A DNA stretch of 64,000 nt from Candidatus Aminicenantota bacterium. GTDB lineage: Bacteria > Acidobacteriota > Aminicenantia > Aminicenantales > Saccharicenantaceae. The notes under the pieces are model-generated. The model did not search any database and had not been told where the DNA came from. It was given only the letters and a program-made list of their open reading frames with translations. Positions 1-9,022 of the stretch are shown here, piece by piece. Each line of letters opens with the position of its first letter. Position 1 is the first letter of the stretch. The stretch is taken from positions 194,239 through 258,238 of the forward strand of contig JAGNLW010000001.1 in NCBI GenBank assembly GCA_017999365.1. Direction: 5' to 3'. The translations under genes were made by a program, and so were the position numbers.

Positions 1-1388
1 CCGCGGGGGCCAGCGAGCAGGACCCGGCCGTCTGGATCGAGGCGGCCCGCCGGGCCGTGGCCGCCGCGCTCCGGGAGTCCCGGATCGACGCCAGGAAGGT
101 CGCTTCCATCGGCGTCTCTGGCCAGCAGCACGGCTTCGTCCCCCTCGACGCCAAGGGCCGGGTCATCCGGCCGGCCAAGCTCTGGAACGACACCTCCACC
201 GTCCGCGAGAACGAAGACCTCGTGGCCGCCCTCGGCGGCGTCGAGGGCGCCATCGCGCGCCTGGGCCTGGCCCCGGCCGTGGGCTTCACGGCCTCGAAGA
301 TCCTCTGGCTCAAGCGCCGAGAGCCCAAGCGTTACGCCCGGCTGGCCACGGTCCTGCTGCCCCACAACTATCTCAACCGGTGGCTCACCGGCCGCGACCA
401 CATGGAGTACGGCGACGCCTCCGGCACGGGCCTGATGGACGTGCGCCGGCGCCGCTGGGACGAAGCCGCCGTGGCCGCCGTCGATCCCGAGCTCCCGTCC
501 AAGCTGCCGCCCCTCTCCCCTCCCTGCGAGCCCGTCGGCTGCATTCGCGAGGCCGTGGCCCGGGAGTTCGGTTTCGGCCGGGTCCTCGTCGCGGCCGGCG
601 GCGGCGACAACATGATGGGCGCCGTCGGCAGCGGTAACGTCCGGCCCGGGGTCTGCACCCTCAGCCTGGGGACGTCGGGAACGGTCTACGCCTACTCGGC
701 CGCGCCGTTCGTCGACCCCGCGGGCGAGATCGCCGCCTTCTGCGACAGCACGGGCGGCTGGCTGCCCCTCCTCTGCACCATGAACGTGACCAACACGACG
801 GAGATCGTCAAAGCGCTCTTCGGGCTCGATAACGCCAAGCTCGAGCGCCTGGCCCGGAGGGCCGCGGCGGGGGCCGACGGGCTCCTGTTCCTGCCCTTCG
901 TCGACGGCGAGCGCGTGCCCGTCCTGCCCCTCGGGCGGGCCGTCTTCTTCGGCCTCGACCGCAGGACCTTCGACGCCGCCCACATCGTCCGGGCGGTCAT
1001 GGAGGGCACCGTCCTCAACCTGGGTTACGGCCTGGGGCGGATGCGCGAGCTGGGCCTGCGGCCCTCGGAGATCCGGGCCACGGGCGGCGGGGCCAAGAGC
1101 CGTCTCTGGCTCCAGATCGTGGCCGACGTCTTCGGGACACCGGTCGTGACGCTCAAGGAAGCCGAGGCCGCGGCCTACGGGGCGGCCCTGCAGTCGGTCT
1201 GGAACGCGCGCCTGGCCGCGGGCGAAAAGGTCGAGATCTCCGTGATCGCCGACCGCTGGGTGGCCAAGGGCAGGCTCGCCGCGGAACCCGACCCGAAGCA
1301 CGCCGCGCGCTACGCGGACCTCCAGGCCCGCTTCAACGATCTCTGGAGGCGGCTGGCCCCGGCCTTCGAGCCCCGCCGCCACGCCTGA
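1..1388 (+). CDS. xylB: Xylulokinase (FGGY family), 5'-truncated by window edge
   Basis: Phosphorylates D-xylulose to xylulose 5-phosphate with ATP, feeding the pentose phosphate pathway in the cytoplasm. The reading frame is open from base 3 and already reads AGASEQDPAVWIEAA, the segment just after the N-terminal phosphate-binding strand of FGGY kinases. The true start is therefore upstream; the GTG at 57 is internal. Visible family blocks are the substrate-loop IGVSGQQHG and LWND near the start, a GGGDN loop near codon 200, and the C-terminal ATP-domain motif ATGGGAKSRLW around codon 360. The sugar is assigned from the SGQQHG/LWND blocks, which favour xylulokinase over glycerol or ribulokinase. 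It converges on the next gene with only nine bases between the stop codons. Confidence 0.9.
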   Translation, partial: AGASEQDPAVWIEAARRAVAAALRESRIDARKVASIGVSGQQHGFVPLDAKGRVIRPAKLWNDTSTVRENEDLVAALGGVEGAIARLGLAPAVGFTASKILWLKRREPKRYARLATVLLPHNYLNRWLTGRDHMEYGDASGTGLMDVRRRRWDEAAVAAVDPELPSKLPPLSPPCEPVGCIREAVAREFGFGRVLVAAGGGDNMMGAVGSGNVRPGVCTLSLGTSGTVYAYSAAPFVDPAGEIAAFCDSTGGWLPLLCTMNVTNTTEIVKALFGLDNAKLERLARRAAAGADGLLFLPFVDGERVPVLPLGRAVFFGLDRRTFDAAHIVRAVMEGTVLNLGYGLGRMRELGLRPSEIRATGGGAKSRLWLQIVADVFGTPVVTLKEAEAAAYGAALQSVWNARLAAGEKVEISVIADRWVAKGRLAAEPDPKHAARYADLQARFNDLWRRLAPAFEPRRHA

Positions 1389-1397
1389 GCGCTACGC

Positions 1398-2456
1398 CTA
1401 CAAGCGCCCGAACTCGCGGGCGGCGTCGTACATGGCCAGGACGTTCTCGACCGGGGTGATGGCCTGGATGTTGTGGCACGGCGCCAGGATGTAGCCGCCG
1501 CCCTCGCCCAGGATGCGCAGGTTGTCCTCGACCTCGCGGCGGACCTCGTCGACCGTCCCGAAGGGCAGGGTGTACTGGTTGTCCATGCCGCCGTGCAGGA
1601 CGACGTGCGGCCCGAACTCCCTCTTGAGCCTCTCCCGCTCCATGCCCGGGCAGCGCCACTGGAGGGGATTGAGGAGGTCGATGCCGAGAGCGATCATGTC
1701 GGGCATGATGCGCCAGCAGCTGCCGTCGTTATGATGGAAGGCGACGGCCCCGGCCTGGTGGGCCAGGTCGATCATCCGCTTCATGCCGGGCAGGAGGAAC
1801 TCGCGGATGTGGCGGACCGAGATCATGAGGTCGGTCTGGCCGCCCATGTCCTCGGCGATGTAGGAGATGTCGACCTTGCCGGGCACGGCTTCGTAGATGC
1901 GGACGGCGCAGTCGTAGGCTAGGCCGAAGAGCTTGTCCAGGCAGTAGTGGGCGATGTCCGGGTTCTCGACGAGGTCGACGAAGGCCTGCTCCATGCCCCG
2001 GAGCTCCTTGTAGATGAGGAAAGGCTCGGAGCCGCCGCCGCGGACGGGATGTCCGGCGGCCCGCGCGGCCTGGGCCGGGATGACGCCGAAGTCCCACCAA
2101 TCGGCCGCCGGCCAGGTGTAGTCCCGCTCGATCTCGGCCACGCTCTTGAACCCGGCCAGCGGGAAATGGACGCACTCGCGGTAGGCGCCCGTGCCGTAGT
2201 CGACGCTCCGGAAGCGACGGCCGAACTCGTCCTGCATCCGGGGCAGGCGCGGCCCGGCGTAGTCCGGCTGGAGGCGGACCTCGTAGTCGACGCCGAGCCG
2301 GTCGAGCGTTTCGCGGCGGGTCCGGCAGCCCAGGCGCCGCCTGAGCTTGCGGTCGAACTCGGGCGTGGCCCAGTAGTCGGTCGGGACGCGGTCGGGCCTC
2401 TCGCCCGCGAACAGGGCCCGCCAGCGCTCCCGGGAGGACATCGCGTCGCGGGCCAT
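1398..2456 (-). CDS. Uroporphyrinogen-decarboxylase-family protein (corrinoid methyltransferase-like)
   Basis: A 352-residue member of the URO-D/MtaA fold. Family members either decarboxylate uroporphyrinogen or transfer methyl groups from corrinoids. The FHHNDGSCWRIMPDMIALG block and the C-terminal GGGYILAPCHNIQAITP are typical of the non-haem branch, where His and Cys residues can bind zinc. ATG at 2456 was chosen because an AGGAA sequence lies upstream; a second ATG at 2441 has no ribosome site. It starts eight bases after the glutamine synthetase stop, so the two are probably co-transcribed. The substrate cannot be told from sequence. It is not a convincing HemE because no other haem genes are nearby and the N-terminus differs. 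Confidence 0.8.
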   Translation of the reverse strand: MARDAMSSRERWRALFAGERPDRVPTDYWATPEFDRKLRRRLGCRTRRETLDRLGVDYEVRLQPDYAGPRLPRMQDEFGRRFRSVDYGTGAYRECVHFPLAGFKSVAEIERDYTWPAADWWDFGVIPAQAARAAGHPVRGGGSEPFLIYKELRGMEQAFVDLVENPDIAHYCLDKLFGLAYDCAVRIYEAVPGKVDISYIAEDMGGQTDLMISVRHIREFLLPGMKRMIDLAHQAGAVAFHHNDGSCWRIMPDMIALGIDLLNPLQWRCPGMERERLKREFGPHVVLHGGMDNQYTLPFGTVDEVRREVEDNLRILGEGGGYILAPCHNIQAITPVENVLAMYDAAREFGRL

Positions 2457-2464
2457 CGGACGGC

Positions 2465-4036
2465 TCAGTTCCTGTGCAGGTCCTTGTGCATGATCTTGCG
2501 GATCTCGTGGAGGCGGTCGTGGGCCGGCAGGTCGGTGAGCTTCTTGTTCATGAACTCGTCGTTCTCGGCCTGCAGCATGGCCGCGGCATAGTCGACGACG
2601 CTCGGCGGGAAGACGCCGTCGCGCTCGTAGTGCCCGCGCTTGCGGAGCAGGACCCGGCTCGATTCGACGCAGCTGGCCGGCAGGACGGGCAGGCGCTTGA
2701 GGAGCTCCTTGTCGGCGAAGATGTTGCCCTTGACGTAGAGGTCGTCGGCCAGCTCGAGCGGCCCGTACTCCTTGAACAGCGACAGGTCGCCCTTGAAGGC
2801 CCAATTGGCGGCCATGGCGATGCCGGCCAGGGTCAGGTGGATCATGGCGCTGCCGTCGGGGCTGCGGATCTCGACGGTCTGACGGCCGCCCCTCTCGTCG
2901 GCGAAGTCGGCCGTGTCGGCCGGATTGACCCGCCGGGCCAGGTGGGCGGCGCCGGTCCAGCCGAGGGGAACGCGGATGAGGGCGCTGCGGTTGAGGTCGC
3001 TCCAGCAGATCCGCGTCGGAGCCTCCTGGTTGGGGACCAGGCGGAGGTAGGCCGAGGAGACGGTGTTGCCGAAGCCGGTCAGCGAATCGGCGTATTCGCA
3101 GAGGCCGCCGATGAGCTTGCGGGCCTCGACGGTGAGCTTGCCGTCGGCGCCGCGCATGATGTTGCGGCCGTCCTTCTCGAGCTCGAGGTGGAAGTGGAGG
3201 CCGCTGCCGGCGACGCCCTCCTCGAGCTTGGGCGTGAAGGTGGCGATGGCGCCGTGGCGGAAGGCCGTGTTGCGGATGATCCAGCGGCCGAGGACGAGGC
3301 CGTCGGCGGCCTCCTCGATGGGCCGGGGAAGATATTCGATCTCGAGCTGTTCGGCCAGGCGGCCGGCGATCTCGGGGACGTCGCTGCGGACGGGGTCGAT
3401 GACGCCGTTCTCGGAGTGGGCGTACTTGACGGCCCCCGTGACCCGGGCGATGTGGGCGACCATCTCGCGCAGGATGGGGCCGCTCTTGGTGAACGGGGCC
3501 GAGCCGTGGTAGCCGCGGTGGGCCTCGACGGGGAAGGACCGGTCCGGGGGATCGGTCAGGAGGAAGAACTCGAGCTCGCCCATGGCGTTGAGCTGGAGGC
3601 CGGTCGTCTTGCGGAACAGCGCGGCGGCCCGGGCCAGGACGCTGTCGGGAGTGAAGGGGGCCGGGGAGCCGTCGTGGGCCAGGTAGCGGCAGACGAGATC
3701 GAGGCTGCCCTCGTCGAAGGGGTTGAGGAAGGCCGAGCGGTATTGCGGCACGACGTAGAGGTCCGACAGGGACATGTCGACCATGCCCTTGAAGAGCGAC
3801 GAGCCGTCGACGCGCTCGCCCTCGGCCAGGACGGACTCGAGGTGGTAGCGGTCGGCGGCCGGCACGGTCAGCTCCTTGAGCTTGCCGTCGATGGCCAGGT
3901 AATGGAAGGTGATCCGTTCGAGCCCCTTGGCTTCGACGACCTTGAGCAGGTCGGCCCGGGTGAAGTCGGCGGCGGGCTTATCGAGCAGGATCGAGAGCGG
4001 ATTGGACAGGGCGTAGCGGGGAGACTTCGTCGCCAT
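2465..4036 (-). CDS. Glutamine synthetase family protein
   Basis: Predicted ATP-dependent ligase making glutamine from glutamate and ammonia, 523 residues. The beta-grasp-like N-domain contains DGSSLFKGM. The catalytic domain has GELEFFL (metal-binding Glu), GSGLHFHLEL (the HxH of the glutamate/ATP site) and NRSALIRVP (the substrate Arg loop). ATG at 4036 is preferred over an in-frame codon at 4069 because GAGGAGAG precedes it and the product starts cleanly. A TAAAAT -10 lies at 4087-4092 on the same strand with a poor -35. The C-terminus KDLHRN is extended and basic. The Tyr adenylylation loop of enteric GlnA is not obvious, so control by GlnE is doubtful. A gamma-glutamyl-amine ligase paralogue is possible, but the full catalytic set favours a true synthetase. 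Confidence 0.87.
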   Translation of the reverse strand: MATKSPRYALSNPLSILLDKPAADFTRADLLKVVEAKGLERITFHYLAIDGKLKELTVPAADRYHLESVLAEGERVDGSSLFKGMVDMSLSDLYVVPQYRSAFLNPFDEGSLDLVCRYLAHDGSPAPFTPDSVLARAAALFRKTTGLQLNAMGELEFFLLTDPPDRSFPVEAHRGYHGSAPFTKSGPILREMVAHIARVTGAVKYAHSENGVIDPVRSDVPEIAGRLAEQLEIEYLPRPIEEAADGLVLGRWIIRNTAFRHGAIATFTPKLEEGVAGSGLHFHLELEKDGRNIMRGADGKLTVEARKLIGGLCEYADSLTGFGNTVSSAYLRLVPNQEAPTRICWSDLNRSALIRVPLGWTGAAHLARRVNPADTADFADERGGRQTVEIRSPDGSAMIHLTLAGIAMAANWAFKGDLSLFKEYGPLELADDLYVKGNIFADKELLKRLPVLPASCVESSRVLLRKRGHYERDGVFPPSVVDYAAAMLQAENDEFMNKKLTDLPAHDRLHEIRKIMHKDLHRN

Positions 4037-4119
4037 CTCGTCACTCTCCTCGGCGGATGATGGTCCCACGAAGGGGAAAGATGTTCATTTTAGCAAAGAA
4101 CGTGGACAAAACAAACCGG

Positions 4120-5451
4120 TCAATACAGCAAGTACGGCTTGCGGAGGGCGTCGAAAGCGGCCAGTCCCGGCTCGAGGCCGGCCAGGATGTCCGCGACCGG
4201 CGTCCCGGCCTCGAGGGCCCGCCGGACGGCGTCCGTGCCCATGACCTTGTCGAAGTAGTCCCCGTGGAAGGCGAACTCGGCCGGGTGGGCCTCCCGCACG
4301 GCCTTCAAGATATGCAGGACCGTGGCGATGGACCGGAAGGCCTCCCTGTCCGTGATGTGGACCTGGCAGCCGCCGCAGAGCTGGCCCTGGAACTTCGAGA
4401 AGTAGGGCGTGAACCAGGCCTCGCGGAAGGTCACTCCGGGCAGGGCCAGGGCGTTGAGCGTCCTCGTCAGCCGGGCCGCGTCGATCCAGGGGGCCCCGAA
4501 CTGCTCGAACGGCCGGGTCGTGCCACGTCCCTCGGACATGTTGGTCCCCTCGATGGCCACCAGCCCGGGATAGACGGCGGCGGTGTCGAGCGTCGGCATG
4601 TTGGGCGACGGAATGACCCAGGGCAGGCCCGTCCCGTCGTACCACATCCCCCGCCTCCAGCCCTCCATGGGCACGACCGTCAGCTTGACTTTAGGCTCGA
4701 GGAAGCGGTCGTTGATCATGAGGGCCAGCTCGCCGGCCGTCAGGCCGTGCCGCAGGGGGACGGGATAGAGGCCGATGAAGGAGCTGAAGGCGGGATACTC
4801 CAGGACGGGCCCCTCCATGACGGCGCCGCCGATCGGGTTCGGCCGGTCGAGGACGACGAACTCGAGGCCGGCCTCGGCCGCCGCCTGCATGGCGTAGGCC
4901 ATGGTCGCCACGTACGTGTAGACCCGCGTGCCGACGTCCTGGATGTCAAAGACGAGGGCGTCGATGCCCTTGACCATGGCCGCTTCCGGCGTTTTGCCCT
5001 CCTCCCGGGTGTCGAAAGAGCGCATGTAGGCGTCGATGTCCGTCAGCATGCCCGGCGCGGGCTTCATCGACTGCCCGTAGAGACTGAAGACCGGCAGGCC
5101 GGTCGTCCCGTCGATGTAATAGGGCACGTACTCGCCGGCCTGGGCGTTGCCGCGGATGCCGTGCTCGGGCCCGTAGAGAGCGACCAAGTCGACGCCGGGC
5201 GCGGCCCGGAGGAGGTCGACGGTCGCGGCCAGGCGCGAGTCCGTCCCCGTGGGGTTGGTGATGAGGCCGATCTTCTTGCCCTCGACGAGATCGAGACGCT
5301 TCTCCAACAGCACCTCGACGCCGGGCTTGACCTTGACAGCGGTGACCGCCGCGGCCGGCGCGGGCCCGTCGCCGCCGCCGGGGCCGCGGCAGCCCGCGAG
5401 CAGGATGGCCGACACCGACAGAATGACGATCCCTGCGGACCTTGTGTTCAT
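4120..5451 (-). CDS. namZ: Exo-beta-N-acetylmuramidase NamZ-like lipoprotein (DUF1343)
   Basis: Family members remove terminal N-acetylmuramic acid from peptidoglycan fragments during cell-wall turnover or scavenging. The 443-residue product begins with a lipoprotein signal, LSVSAILLAGC, with Cys20 as the likely lipidated residue, so it should be anchored in the envelope. The DUF1343 body shows GLITNPTG near residue 63, LYGPEHGIRG near 93, VFDIQDVGTRVYTY near 170, DRPNPIGG near 202 and EGTNMSEGRGTTRPFEQFGAPW near 300, all hallmark blocks. AAAGGA precedes the ATG. It has its own promoter, divergent from the phosphatase-kinase operon. No MurNAc kinase or amidase is nearby. Confidence 0.9.
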   Translation of the reverse strand: MNTRSAGIVILSVSAILLAGCRGPGGGDGPAPAAAVTAVKVKPGVEVLLEKRLDLVEGKKIGLITNPTGTDSRLAATVDLLRAAPGVDLVALYGPEHGIRGNAQAGEYVPYYIDGTTGLPVFSLYGQSMKPAPGMLTDIDAYMRSFDTREEGKTPEAAMVKGIDALVFDIQDVGTRVYTYVATMAYAMQAAAEAGLEFVVLDRPNPIGGAVMEGPVLEYPAFSSFIGLYPVPLRHGLTAGELALMINDRFLEPKVKLTVVPMEGWRRGMWYDGTGLPWVIPSPNMPTLDTAAVYPGLVAIEGTNMSEGRGTTRPFEQFGAPWIDAARLTRTLNALALPGVTFREAWFTPYFSKFQGQLCGGCQVHITDREAFRSIATVLHILKAVREAHPAEFAFHGDYFDKVMGTDAVRRALEAGTPVADILAGLEPGLAAFDALRKPYLLY

Positions 5452-5489
5452 CGTCGCGCGTCCTTTCTCACGTCCTGCGAAGCGGCTCC

Positions 5490-5519
5490 AGGATAAACCC
5501 GGCGGCGCGGCCGCGTCAA
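5490..5519 (-). promoter_or_regulatory. Sigma70-type promoter of the NamZ gene
   Basis: On the minus strand, TTGACG (5519-5514) and TATCCT (5495-5490) are separated by 18 bases. The leader before the ATG at 5451 is about 35 bases and contains AAAGGA. It lies back to back with the plus-strand promoter at 5524. Confidence 0.65.
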
Positions 5520-5523
5520 CCGC

Positions 5524-5552
5524 TTGATTCCCCAGGCTAAAAGGGCTATAAA
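5524..5552 (+). promoter_or_regulatory. Promoter of the phosphatase/kinase operon, near-leaderless
   Basis: TTGATT at 5524-5529 and TATAAA at 5547-5552 are separated by exactly 17 bases. The start codon is at 5562, so transcription should begin within a few bases of the ATG. No Shine-Dalgarno sequence is present, consistent with a leaderless message. Confidence 0.65.
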
Positions 5553-5561
5553 AGACACGGC

Positions 5562-7463
5562 ATGCGACGCAGCGGAAAGGGCCGGCCGTGGGGTGCCCTC
5601 CCCCTTCTGGCCCTGCTCCTCGCCCTTGGCCTCATCCCCCTCTCCCCCGCGCGGTCTTTCCTTGCCGCCGAAACGCCGCCCGCCGCGGACGAGGTCCCCT
5701 ACGCCTGGACGGGCGTCGACCGGGTGGTCGCCGTGGCCGATCTCCACGGCGATTACGACCGCTTCGTCTTCATCCTGTCCCATCCGGCGGTGGCCCTCGT
5801 CGACGCCGATCTCAACTGGACGGGCGGCCGGGCCCACCTCGTCCAGCTCGGCGATGTCATGGACCGGGGCCCGCAGGCCCGCCGCATCATCGACCTCATC
5901 CGCCGCCTGGAGGGACAGGCCGCCGCCGCCGGCGGCAAGGTCCACGTGCTCCTCGGCAACCACGAGGAGATGAACATCACGGGCATCGCCCTGGATTACC
6001 CCGGCTACGTCACCGTCGAGCAGTTCCTGTCCTTCCTGCCCGCGGATTTCCGCCTGGCCCGGGAGGAGGAGTTCCTCAAGACCCTGCCGCCCGAAGAGCG
6101 CAAGCGTCTCCAGGCCGGAGGCGCCGATGCGGCCTTCGAGGACGCCCTGTACGGCTTCTGGCAGCGGACCCTGGCCCGCCGCAATCCCGAGGCCCGCCAA
6201 GCCTACATGGAGGGCTTCGACCGCGAGGTCGGCGGCTGGCTCATGGGCCTCAACACGGTCATCAAGATCGACGATGTGGTCTACTCCCACGCCGGGATCA
6301 GCGAAGCCTACTCGCGCTGGCCTCTTCGGGAGATCAACACCGTCATGCGCAACGAGCTGGCCTTCTTCAAGGGCCTGATGCGCGATCCCCACCGCACCCG
6401 GGAGCCCTTCAAGCCCAAGATCGTCTACGAGCCGGACAGCCCGCTCTGGTTCCGCGGCCTGGCCACCATGGGCGAAACGGCCCAGGCCGAGGTCGACCGC
6501 ATCCTGGCCAACCTCGGCGCCAAGGCCATGGTCGTCGGCCACAGCTTCTTCTACAACCGCCTCAAGAGCGGTTCCAGCCCGGTCGTCGAGCGGTCCGCCG
6601 TGGCCCGTTTCCAGGACAAGATCTGGATCATGGACACCGGCATCTCGGGCAGCTACGGCGGCATCCCCTCGGCCCTCATCCGCGAGGGCGGGACCTTCAC
6701 GCTGTGGGGCGAGACCGAGGAGGTGGCCGCCCGCAGCGGCGTCAAGCCGGTCGCGCCCAAGCCGATGTCGGCGGAGGACGCCGAGGAGTTCCTGCGGACC
6801 GCCGCCGTCACCGGCCGGAGCGCCGGTCCCGGCGGCCGGACGGACGCCTGGCGGTTGACCCTGGAGGACCGCGGACGCGTCCACCAGGCCCTCTTCAAGT
6901 ACGTCGACCGCCGGCGGCCCGATCCGCTGCCCGACAGCTACCGCTACGACCTGGCCGCCTACACCCTCGACCGGTACCTCGACCTCGGCCTGGTCCCGCC
7001 CATCGTCGAGCGGACCGTGGCCGAGACCGCGGGCGCCCTGCAGATGTTCGTCGTCGACGCCCTGTCGGAAGAGGAGCGCCGGGCCCGCCGGCTCGCCCCG
7101 GAGGACCCCGCCTACCACGCCCGGGCCGTCGCCGACCTGCGCGTCTTACAGGCCCTGACCTACGACGACTGCCGGAACGACAAGGACACCCTGATCGGCG
7201 GGACCGACGGGAAGGTCTACCGGGTCGATTTCTCCGAGGCCTTCGCCCCCCGCAAGAGCTCCCCGCCCCGCTGCCCCGTGCGCCGCTGCTCGCGGGCTCT
7301 GTACCGCCGTCTCCTGGACTGGAACGACGCGGAGGTCGCCCGGCGGCTCGCCCCCTTCCTCGACCAGGCCGAGATCGACGCCCTCAACGCCCGGCGACGC
7401 CTGGTCCTCCAGGTCCTGGCCACCCAGATCAGGGTCAACGGGGAAGCCAACGTTCTTTACTGA
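5562..7463 (+). CDS. Exported PPP-family metallophosphatase fused to a degenerate FAM20-like kinase domain
   Basis: 633 residues. A hydrophobic signal segment (about residues 11-31) predicts export. Residues 52-380 form a calcineurin-type phosphatase with D60-x-H62, GD98xxD101RG and GN133H134E135, the metal-binding triad of PPP phosphatases, so a Ser/Thr-type phosphatase activity is likely. The C-terminal ~200 residues resemble the two exported proteins at 9023 and 9856: a Lys446 (ALFK), DLAAYTLDRYLDLGLVPP from 463, then VDFSEAF with Asp556, ending in NGEANVLY. The catalytic-loop Asp of the relatives is Cys537 here and the alpha-C Glu is Asp463, so the kinase-like part is probably inactive or regulatory. 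It is the first gene of a four-gene operon and starts without a ribosome site just after its promoter. The substrate is unknown. Confidence 0.8.
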   Translation: MRRSGKGRPWGALPLLALLLALGLIPLSPARSFLAAETPPAADEVPYAWTGVDRVVAVADLHGDYDRFVFILSHPAVALVDADLNWTGGRAHLVQLGDVMDRGPQARRIIDLIRRLEGQAAAAGGKVHVLLGNHEEMNITGIALDYPGYVTVEQFLSFLPADFRLAREEEFLKTLPPEERKRLQAGGADAAFEDALYGFWQRTLARRNPEARQAYMEGFDREVGGWLMGLNTVIKIDDVVYSHAGISEAYSRWPLREINTVMRNELAFFKGLMRDPHRTREPFKPKIVYEPDSPLWFRGLATMGETAQAEVDRILANLGAKAMVVGHSFFYNRLKSGSSPVVERSAVARFQDKIWIMDTGISGSYGGIPSALIREGGTFTLWGETEEVAARSGVKPVAPKPMSAEDAEEFLRTAAVTGRSAGPGGRTDAWRLTLEDRGRVHQALFKYVDRRRPDPLPDSYRYDLAAYTLDRYLDLGLVPPIVERTVAETAGALQMFVVDALSEEERRARRLAPEDPAYHARAVADLRVLQALTYDDCRNDKDTLIGGTDGKVYRVDFSEAFAPRKSSPPRCPVRRCSRALYRRLLDWNDAEVARRLAPFLDQAEIDALNARRRLVLQVLATQIRVNGEANVLY

Positions 7464-7485
7464 GAGCGCCACGGAGAGGACGCCC

Positions 7486-8964
7486 ATGACCGACCGCCTG
7501 CCGCCCGGCTACCGGTTCCTGCGCCTGTTCGCCGACATCCGCCCCGGCGAGGCCTCCAAGGCCCTCCTCCTGGCGCTCAACGTCTTCCTGCTCCTGCTGG
7601 CCTACTACATCCTCAAGCCCCTGAGAGAGGCGCTGCTGCTCGTCGATAAGAACTCGGCGCCGGTCAAGAGCTACCTGAGCGGGGCCCAGGCGGTCCTCTT
7701 CATCTTCGTCATCAAGGCCTTCAGCCGACTGGCCTCCAAAGTCCCGCGCCACGTCCTCATCACCTGGACGACGTCGTTCTTCATCTCCAACCTCGTCCTC
7801 TTCTATGCCCTGCACGCCGGCGGCATGGCCGTCAAGCCGATGGGCATCATGTTCTTCGTCTGGATCGGCATCTTCAACTACTTCGTCATCGCCCAGTTCT
7901 GGGGCTTCGCCAACGACCTCTACACCGACGACGTCGGCAAGCGGATCTTCCCCCTCGTCGCCCTGGGCGCGACGCTCGGCGGGCTGGTCGCGACCCTGCC
8001 GTTCATGAAGAGGCTGACTAGCCTCTTGGGCGGCAACTGGGAGTTCAAGCTGATGCTCATCGCCGGCGTCGTTCTTTTCCTCTGCATCCTGCTGGCCCGC
8101 TGGATCCATCGCCGCGAGGTCCGGACGGCACGCGAGGAAAAGGAGAAAGGCCTGGCCGGCGCGGCCGAGAAGGCCCAGGTCCAGGAGACGCCGCTCAAGG
8201 CCGGGGGCGGCTTCCGCCTCGTCTTCAAGAGCCGCTATCTCCTGCTCATCGCCCTGATGATCGGCCTCTACAATTTCGTCAACGCCACCGGCGAGTTCAT
8301 CATGACCGACGTCACGGTCAAGAAGTCCATCGCCGACAAGGCGGCCCAGGCGACCACCGCGGCCCCGGCCGTCCGGCCCGAAGCGGCCACGGCGGATCCG
8401 TCGGTTGACCGGGCCCCGATCGTGCCCCCGCCCGCGGCAAAGACCGAAAGCACGGACATCTGGAACGCGTTCAGGGACTACCAGTTCCTGACCAACCTGA
8501 TCGCCCTCGTCATCCAGCTCTTCCTCGTCTCGCGCATCTTCAAGTGGGTCGGCGTCGGGGGGGCGCTTCTGTTCCTGCCGCTCATCGCCCTTGGGGGCTA
8601 CGCCCTGATCTCGTTCGGGGCCGTGTTCGCCCTTGTCCAGGGCGTTAAATCCCTCGAGAACGGCACGGACTACTCCCTCCAGAATACGACCAAGGCCGCC
8701 CTCTTCCTCGTCACCGAGCGCGAGGAAAAATACAAGGCCAAGGCGGCCATCGACACTTTCTTCGTCCGCGGCGGGGACACACTTTCGGCCCTCTGTGTCC
8801 TCGTCGGGACGACCGTCCTCGGCCTGCAGATCGAGCGCTACGCCCTGCTCAATGTCGCCGTCGTCATCGTCCTCGTCGTGATCTGCTTGCGCATCATCCG
8901 GGCCTACCGGATGCGCAAGGCGGCCGCCGACGCCGAAGCCGCGGCGGCGGAGGCGGCGTCTTGA
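7486..8964 (+). CDS. ATP/ADP-translocase (NTT/Tlc) family transporter
   Basis: 492 residues, polytopic, with about 11-12 hydrophobic segments. The family exchanges nucleotides across membranes in plastids and intracellular bacteria; its role in free-living bacteria is unsettled. Family marks are the first helix followed by YYILKPLREALLL and, near the C-terminus, the block DYSLQNTTKAALFLVTEREEKYKAKAAIDTFFVRGG, which matches the charged loop conserved in Tlc proteins. A Pro/Ala-rich linker (about residues 285-325) interrupts the middle. GAGAGGA precedes the ATG, 22 bases after the upstream stop. Its position between an exported phosphatase and two exported kinase-like proteins suggests nucleotide supply to the periplasm; that is inference. 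Confidence 0.8.
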   Translation: MTDRLPPGYRFLRLFADIRPGEASKALLLALNVFLLLLAYYILKPLREALLLVDKNSAPVKSYLSGAQAVLFIFVIKAFSRLASKVPRHVLITWTTSFFISNLVLFYALHAGGMAVKPMGIMFFVWIGIFNYFVIAQFWGFANDLYTDDVGKRIFPLVALGATLGGLVATLPFMKRLTSLLGGNWEFKLMLIAGVVLFLCILLARWIHRREVRTAREEKEKGLAGAAEKAQVQETPLKAGGGFRLVFKSRYLLLIALMIGLYNFVNATGEFIMTDVTVKKSIADKAAQATTAAPAVRPEAATADPSVDRAPIVPPPAAKTESTDIWNAFRDYQFLTNLIALVIQLFLVSRIFKWVGVGGALLFLPLIALGGYALISFGAVFALVQGVKSLENGTDYSLQNTTKAALFLVTEREEKYKAKAAIDTFFVRGGDTLSALCVLVGTTVLGLQIERYALLNVAVVIVLVVICLRIIRAYRMRKAAADAEAAAAEAAS

Positions 8965-9022
8965 AAGCCCCGGGCCCGAGGCGTATCATCGGGACCGAGA
9001 TCCCCCCGGGAAGGAGAGACCC

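Noticed and set aside
5448..7118. Minus-strand open frame opposite the phosphatase gene
   Set aside because: Antisense to a gene with complete PPP motifs; composition is a mirror of GC-rich codons.
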